From: Rhizobium jaguaris
Lineage (GTDB): Bacteria > Pseudomonadota > Alphaproteobacteria > Rhizobiales > Rhizobiaceae
Direction: 5' to 3'
Assembly: GCF_003627755.1 (NCBI RefSeq)
Contig: NZ_CP032695.1
Location: forward strand, 2,108,001-2,172,000
Length of the DNA: 64,000 bases
The notes under the pieces are model-generated. The model did no database searches. It had not been told where the DNA came from and saw only the letters and a program-made list of their open reading frames with translations. Within the stretch, counting starts at the first letter, position 1. Each line of letters begins with the position of its first letter. Positions 61,678-64,000 of this stretch are shown here, piece after piece. The position numbers and the translations under genes are program-made.

Positions 61678-62172
61678 ATGAAACTTGATGCAATCGATTT
61701 ACGCATTTTGGATGCCATTCAACGCGACGGCCGCATCACCAAGCTCGCACTCGCCGAAAAGGTGGGACTTTCGCCTACTCCATGCTGGCTTCGCCTTCGC
61801 AAGCTGGAGAAGGCTGGGATCATTACCGGCTATCATGCCCATTTGTCCCCACGCCGGCTGGCGCCGGTCGCCAGCGTCATGGTCGAACTTACGCTCGCCA
61901 ACCATCGCCAGAGCGACTTCGAACGTTTCGAACGAGCCATCTCCTCCATTCCCGAAATCGTCGCCTGTTGGTCCGTCGGCGGCGGCGTCGACTACATTTT
62001 GAAGATCATGACACCGAATATCGACGCCTATCAGCGCCTGATCGATGGTCTCCTCGATCGCGACCTCGGCATCGAACGCTATTTTACATATATCGTGACA
62101 AAGACCGTGAAGGAGGAGACCGTGCTGCCGATCGCCAATCTCCTTTCCACGGAGCCTCAGGGCGGCGAATAG
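61678..62172 (+). CDS. Lrp/AsnC-family transcriptional regulator
   Basis: A 164-residue regulator: KLDAIDLRILDAIQRDGRIT starts the HTH, with LAEKVGLSPTPCWLRLRKLE as recognition part, and the RAM effector domain follows (FERAISSIPEIVACWSVGGG, DYILKIMTPNIDAYQRLIDG). The next genes encode an aldehyde dehydrogenase and a class III aminotransferase, an arrangement like doeX-doeC-doeD of ectoine catabolism. It probably senses an amino acid or its breakdown product and controls that set. Confidence 0.88.
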   Translation: MKLDAIDLRILDAIQRDGRITKLALAEKVGLSPTPCWLRLRKLEKAGIITGYHAHLSPRRLAPVASVMVELTLANHRQSDFERFERAISSIPEIVACWSVGGGVDYILKIMTPNIDAYQRLIDGLLDRDLGIERYFTYIVTKTVKEETVLPIANLLSTEPQGGE

Positions 62173-62292
62173 GGAATCTCTCTACCGCTGCCGCTCGCTT
62201 TAGGTCCTTCCTCTCTTCGAGCGGCAACCAATGGACAATCTCTCGCGGCATTCCGTGAGAACATTGGAGCACCTGGAAAGAGAGGTTTGCCG

Positions 62293-63789
62293 ATGACCGC
62301 AGTGCGCGCCCGACCCGCCTATCATGAAGCCCTGTCACGACTGAACGACCGGCATCTGCTGCGGGACCTCTCCTATGTCGGCGGCCGCTGGGTCGCCGCA
62401 AAGAGCGGTGCAAGCTTCGAGGTGAGCGATCCTGCCTCGGCCACCACCCTCGCCTGGGTTTCGAGCCTGGGCAGGGATGAGACGTTCGGGGCGATTGCCG
62501 CCGCGGCGGATGCCTTTTTAGCCTGGCGCTCGCTCCTGCCGCAGCAGCGCGCATCGATCCTGCGCAAGTGGTATGAACTGATGCTCGCCGCGAAGGAGGA
62601 TCTGGCGCTGATCATGACGCTGGAACAGGGCAAGCCGCTCACCGAATCCCGCGGCGAGATCGGCTACGCCGCAGGCTTCATCGAATGGTATACGGAGGAA
62701 GCCAAGCGGATCAATGCCGAGAGCGTCACCAGCCACCTGCCGGACACCGAAATGATCGTGCGCAGGGAGGCATTGGGTGTCGCCGGGATCGTTACCCCCT
62801 GGAACTTCCCCTCTGCCATGCTTACGCGCAAAGCGGCCGCGGCCCTTGCTGCCGGATGCACCGTCGTTGCCCATCCCTCGTCCCAGACGCCGCTGTCGGC
62901 GCTTGCCCTCACCGAACTCGGTGAGCGGGCTGGCCTTCCCGCCGGCGTCTTCAACGTTGTCACCGGCGACGCGGCAACGATCGTCGGTGCTCTCTGCGAG
63001 GATGCCCGAGTGCGGGCTTTGAGCTTCACCGGCTCGACAGGCATCGGCAAACTGATTGCCGGCCAATGCGCTCCGACCATGAAACGGCTGGTGATGGAGC
63101 TCGGCGGGCATGCGCCCCTGATTGTCTTTGACGACGCCGACCTGGATCGCGCCGTGGATATCGCGATCAATGCCAAATTTGCGACGTCCGGCCAGGATTG
63201 CCTCGCCGCCAACCGCATCTTCGTGCAACGCTCGATCGTGGAGTCCTTCGTGGCGGCCTTCGCCAAGCGCATTGCAGCGCTCAAGGTCGGTGACGGACTG
63301 ACCGACGCCGTCGACATCGGCCCGCTGATGCACGAGCGCGCTGTGGCAAAAGTCGAAGAACATGTGGCCGACGCGCTGAAACGCGGCGCAAGGCTCGCCG
63401 CCGGCGGCAAGCGCCACGCGGCAGGGCCCCTCTTCTTCGAACCGACACTGCTTGTAAATCCGCCACCGGATGCACTGATCATGCATGAGGAGACCTTCGG
63501 GCCAGTCGCTGCGTTGACTTCATTCGATACCGAGGCCGAAGTCGTCGCTCGCGCCAACGATACCGAATACGGCCTCGTCGCCTATGTCGTGACGCAAAAC
63601 GGCGCACGCCAGATGCGCCTCGGCCGGGCGCTGGACTACGGCATGGTGGCGATCAACCGTGTGAAAATCACCGGTGGACCGGTTCCCTTCGGCGGCTGGA
63701 AGCAATCCGGTCTTGGCCGGGAAGGCTCGCGCCACGGCATCGAGGCGTTCACCGAGCTCAAATACCTCTGCATCGACACGGCTGCCTGA
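62293..63789 (+). CDS. NAD(P)-dependent aldehyde dehydrogenase (succinate-semialdehyde type, GabD/DoeC-like)
   Basis: Oxidises a semialdehyde to the acid. The 498 residues have GIVTPWNFPSAMLTRK (cofactor loop), FTGSTGIGKLIAGQC, MELGGHAPLIVFDDADL with the catalytic Glu and GQDCLAANRIFVQRS with the catalytic Cys. PFGGWKQSGLGREGSRHGIE is the usual C-terminal block of GabD types. ATG 62293 lies eight bases after AGAGG. It stands between an Lrp regulator and an aminotransferase, which would produce the semialdehyde from an amino acid such as 4-aminobutyrate or 2,4-diaminobutyrate. Confidence 0.9.
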   Translation: MTAVRARPAYHEALSRLNDRHLLRDLSYVGGRWVAAKSGASFEVSDPASATTLAWVSSLGRDETFGAIAAAADAFLAWRSLLPQQRASILRKWYELMLAAKEDLALIMTLEQGKPLTESRGEIGYAAGFIEWYTEEAKRINAESVTSHLPDTEMIVRREALGVAGIVTPWNFPSAMLTRKAAAALAAGCTVVAHPSSQTPLSALALTELGERAGLPAGVFNVVTGDAATIVGALCEDARVRALSFTGSTGIGKLIAGQCAPTMKRLVMELGGHAPLIVFDDADLDRAVDIAINAKFATSGQDCLAANRIFVQRSIVESFVAAFAKRIAALKVGDGLTDAVDIGPLMHERAVAKVEEHVADALKRGARLAAGGKRHAAGPLFFEPTLLVNPPPDALIMHEETFGPVAALTSFDTEAEVVARANDTEYGLVAYVVTQNGARQMRLGRALDYGMVAINRVKITGGPVPFGGWKQSGLGREGSRHGIEAFTELKYLCIDTAA

Positions 63790-63823
63790 CGGGCCACCCA
63801 CCCATAGCACAAGGAAAAATATC

Positions 63824-64000
63824 ATGTTGGACAAGCGTAACGAACTGAATGCGTGGGACAGGGATCACTTCTTTCACCCGTCTACCCATATGGGCATGCA
63901 TGCACGCGGCGAAACGCCGACCCGTGTCATCGGCGGCGGCGACGGTGTCTACATCACCGACACCAACGGCAAGAAGAGCCTCGATGCCTTTGCCGGCCTC
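63824..64000 (+). CDS. Class III aminotransferase, N-terminal 59 residues (runs off window)
   Basis: The frame starts MLDKRNELNAWDRDHFFHPS, then THMGMHARGETPTRVIGGGD and GVYITDTNGKKSLDAFAGL, the N-terminal region of omega-aminotransferases before the Y-x-x-x-x-Y-G-H cofactor segment. AAGGA precedes ATG 63824. It directly follows the aldehyde dehydrogenase, so the two are likely to act in sequence: the aminotransferase makes the semialdehyde and the dehydrogenase oxidises it. DoeD is one candidate; the window end prevents a firm call. Confidence 0.82.
   Translation, partial: MLDKRNELNAWDRDHFFHPSTHMGMHARGETPTRVIGGGDGVYITDTNGKKSLDAFAGL

Overview
The window looks like a Rhizobium replicon (leguminosarum/etli or tropici/rhizogenes type). 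Evidence: a CinR-CinI quorum-sensing pair, an erythritol (ery) locus laid out as in Rhizobium, DUF1402 and BTLCP-type exported proteins, two CtrA-type boxes, a RIME-like palindromic repeat, high GC content and SD-led genes. No rRNA, tRNA or CRISPR array was seen. The mix of catabolic loci, decayed gene ends, an IS200-type element and an integrase relic suggests an accessory or secondary replicon, or a variable chromosomal region. Replicon and species are inferences.

0-7.6 kb: an unidentified partial gene, a tyrosine-recombinase relic, a bifunctional penicillin-binding protein, a DUF3422 membrane protein, a 34-codon relic of gap (GAPDH) whose stop overlaps the DUF3422 start, a class I fructose-bisphosphate aldolase, an RBBP9-like hydrolase and two very small proteins.

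7.8-17 kb (minus strand): one polyol/ketose operon. It encodes a CUT2 sugar importer (ATPase, permease, binding protein), a short-chain dehydrogenase, DhaK, DhaL, a SorC-type regulator fused to a second DhaK, and a second DhaL. A sigma70-like promoter flanked by two inverted repeats precedes it. Two kinase sets with no DhaM, plus a dehydrogenase and importer, fit uptake of a polyol (threitol-like is my best guess), oxidation to a ketose and phosphorylation.

17.6-29.5 kb: MscS channel, small membrane proteins, two BTLCP paralogues (one behind two exact CtrA boxes), a ParB-like protein, a DUF1402 protein, UppP, an IS200-type element, then cinR-cinI and a CinS-like small gene with matching 16-bp dyads upstream of cinR and cinI. 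A class II aldolase 3' relic follows.

29.6-46.6 kb: the tetritol region. A DeoR regulator, FGGY kinase and GlpD-like dehydrogenase trio lies next to the CUT2 importer eryEFG with a DUF2291 protein; eryABC, eryD, eryR, eryH and eryI run divergently. EryA-B-C-H-I would take erythritol to D-erythrose 4-phosphate. EryH and EryI could also serve tetrulose phosphates made by the first operon.

46.9-64 kb: an ABC exporter; a trypsin-like protease fused to a DNA/RNA non-specific nuclease; a GntR regulator, PLP lyase and CUT1 importer operon with an intrinsic terminator after the binding-protein gene; a RIME-like repeat; a small Cys-rich protein and CopC; a glycosyltransferase-like membrane protein; and an Lrp regulator, aldehyde dehydrogenase and class III aminotransferase set cut by the window end.
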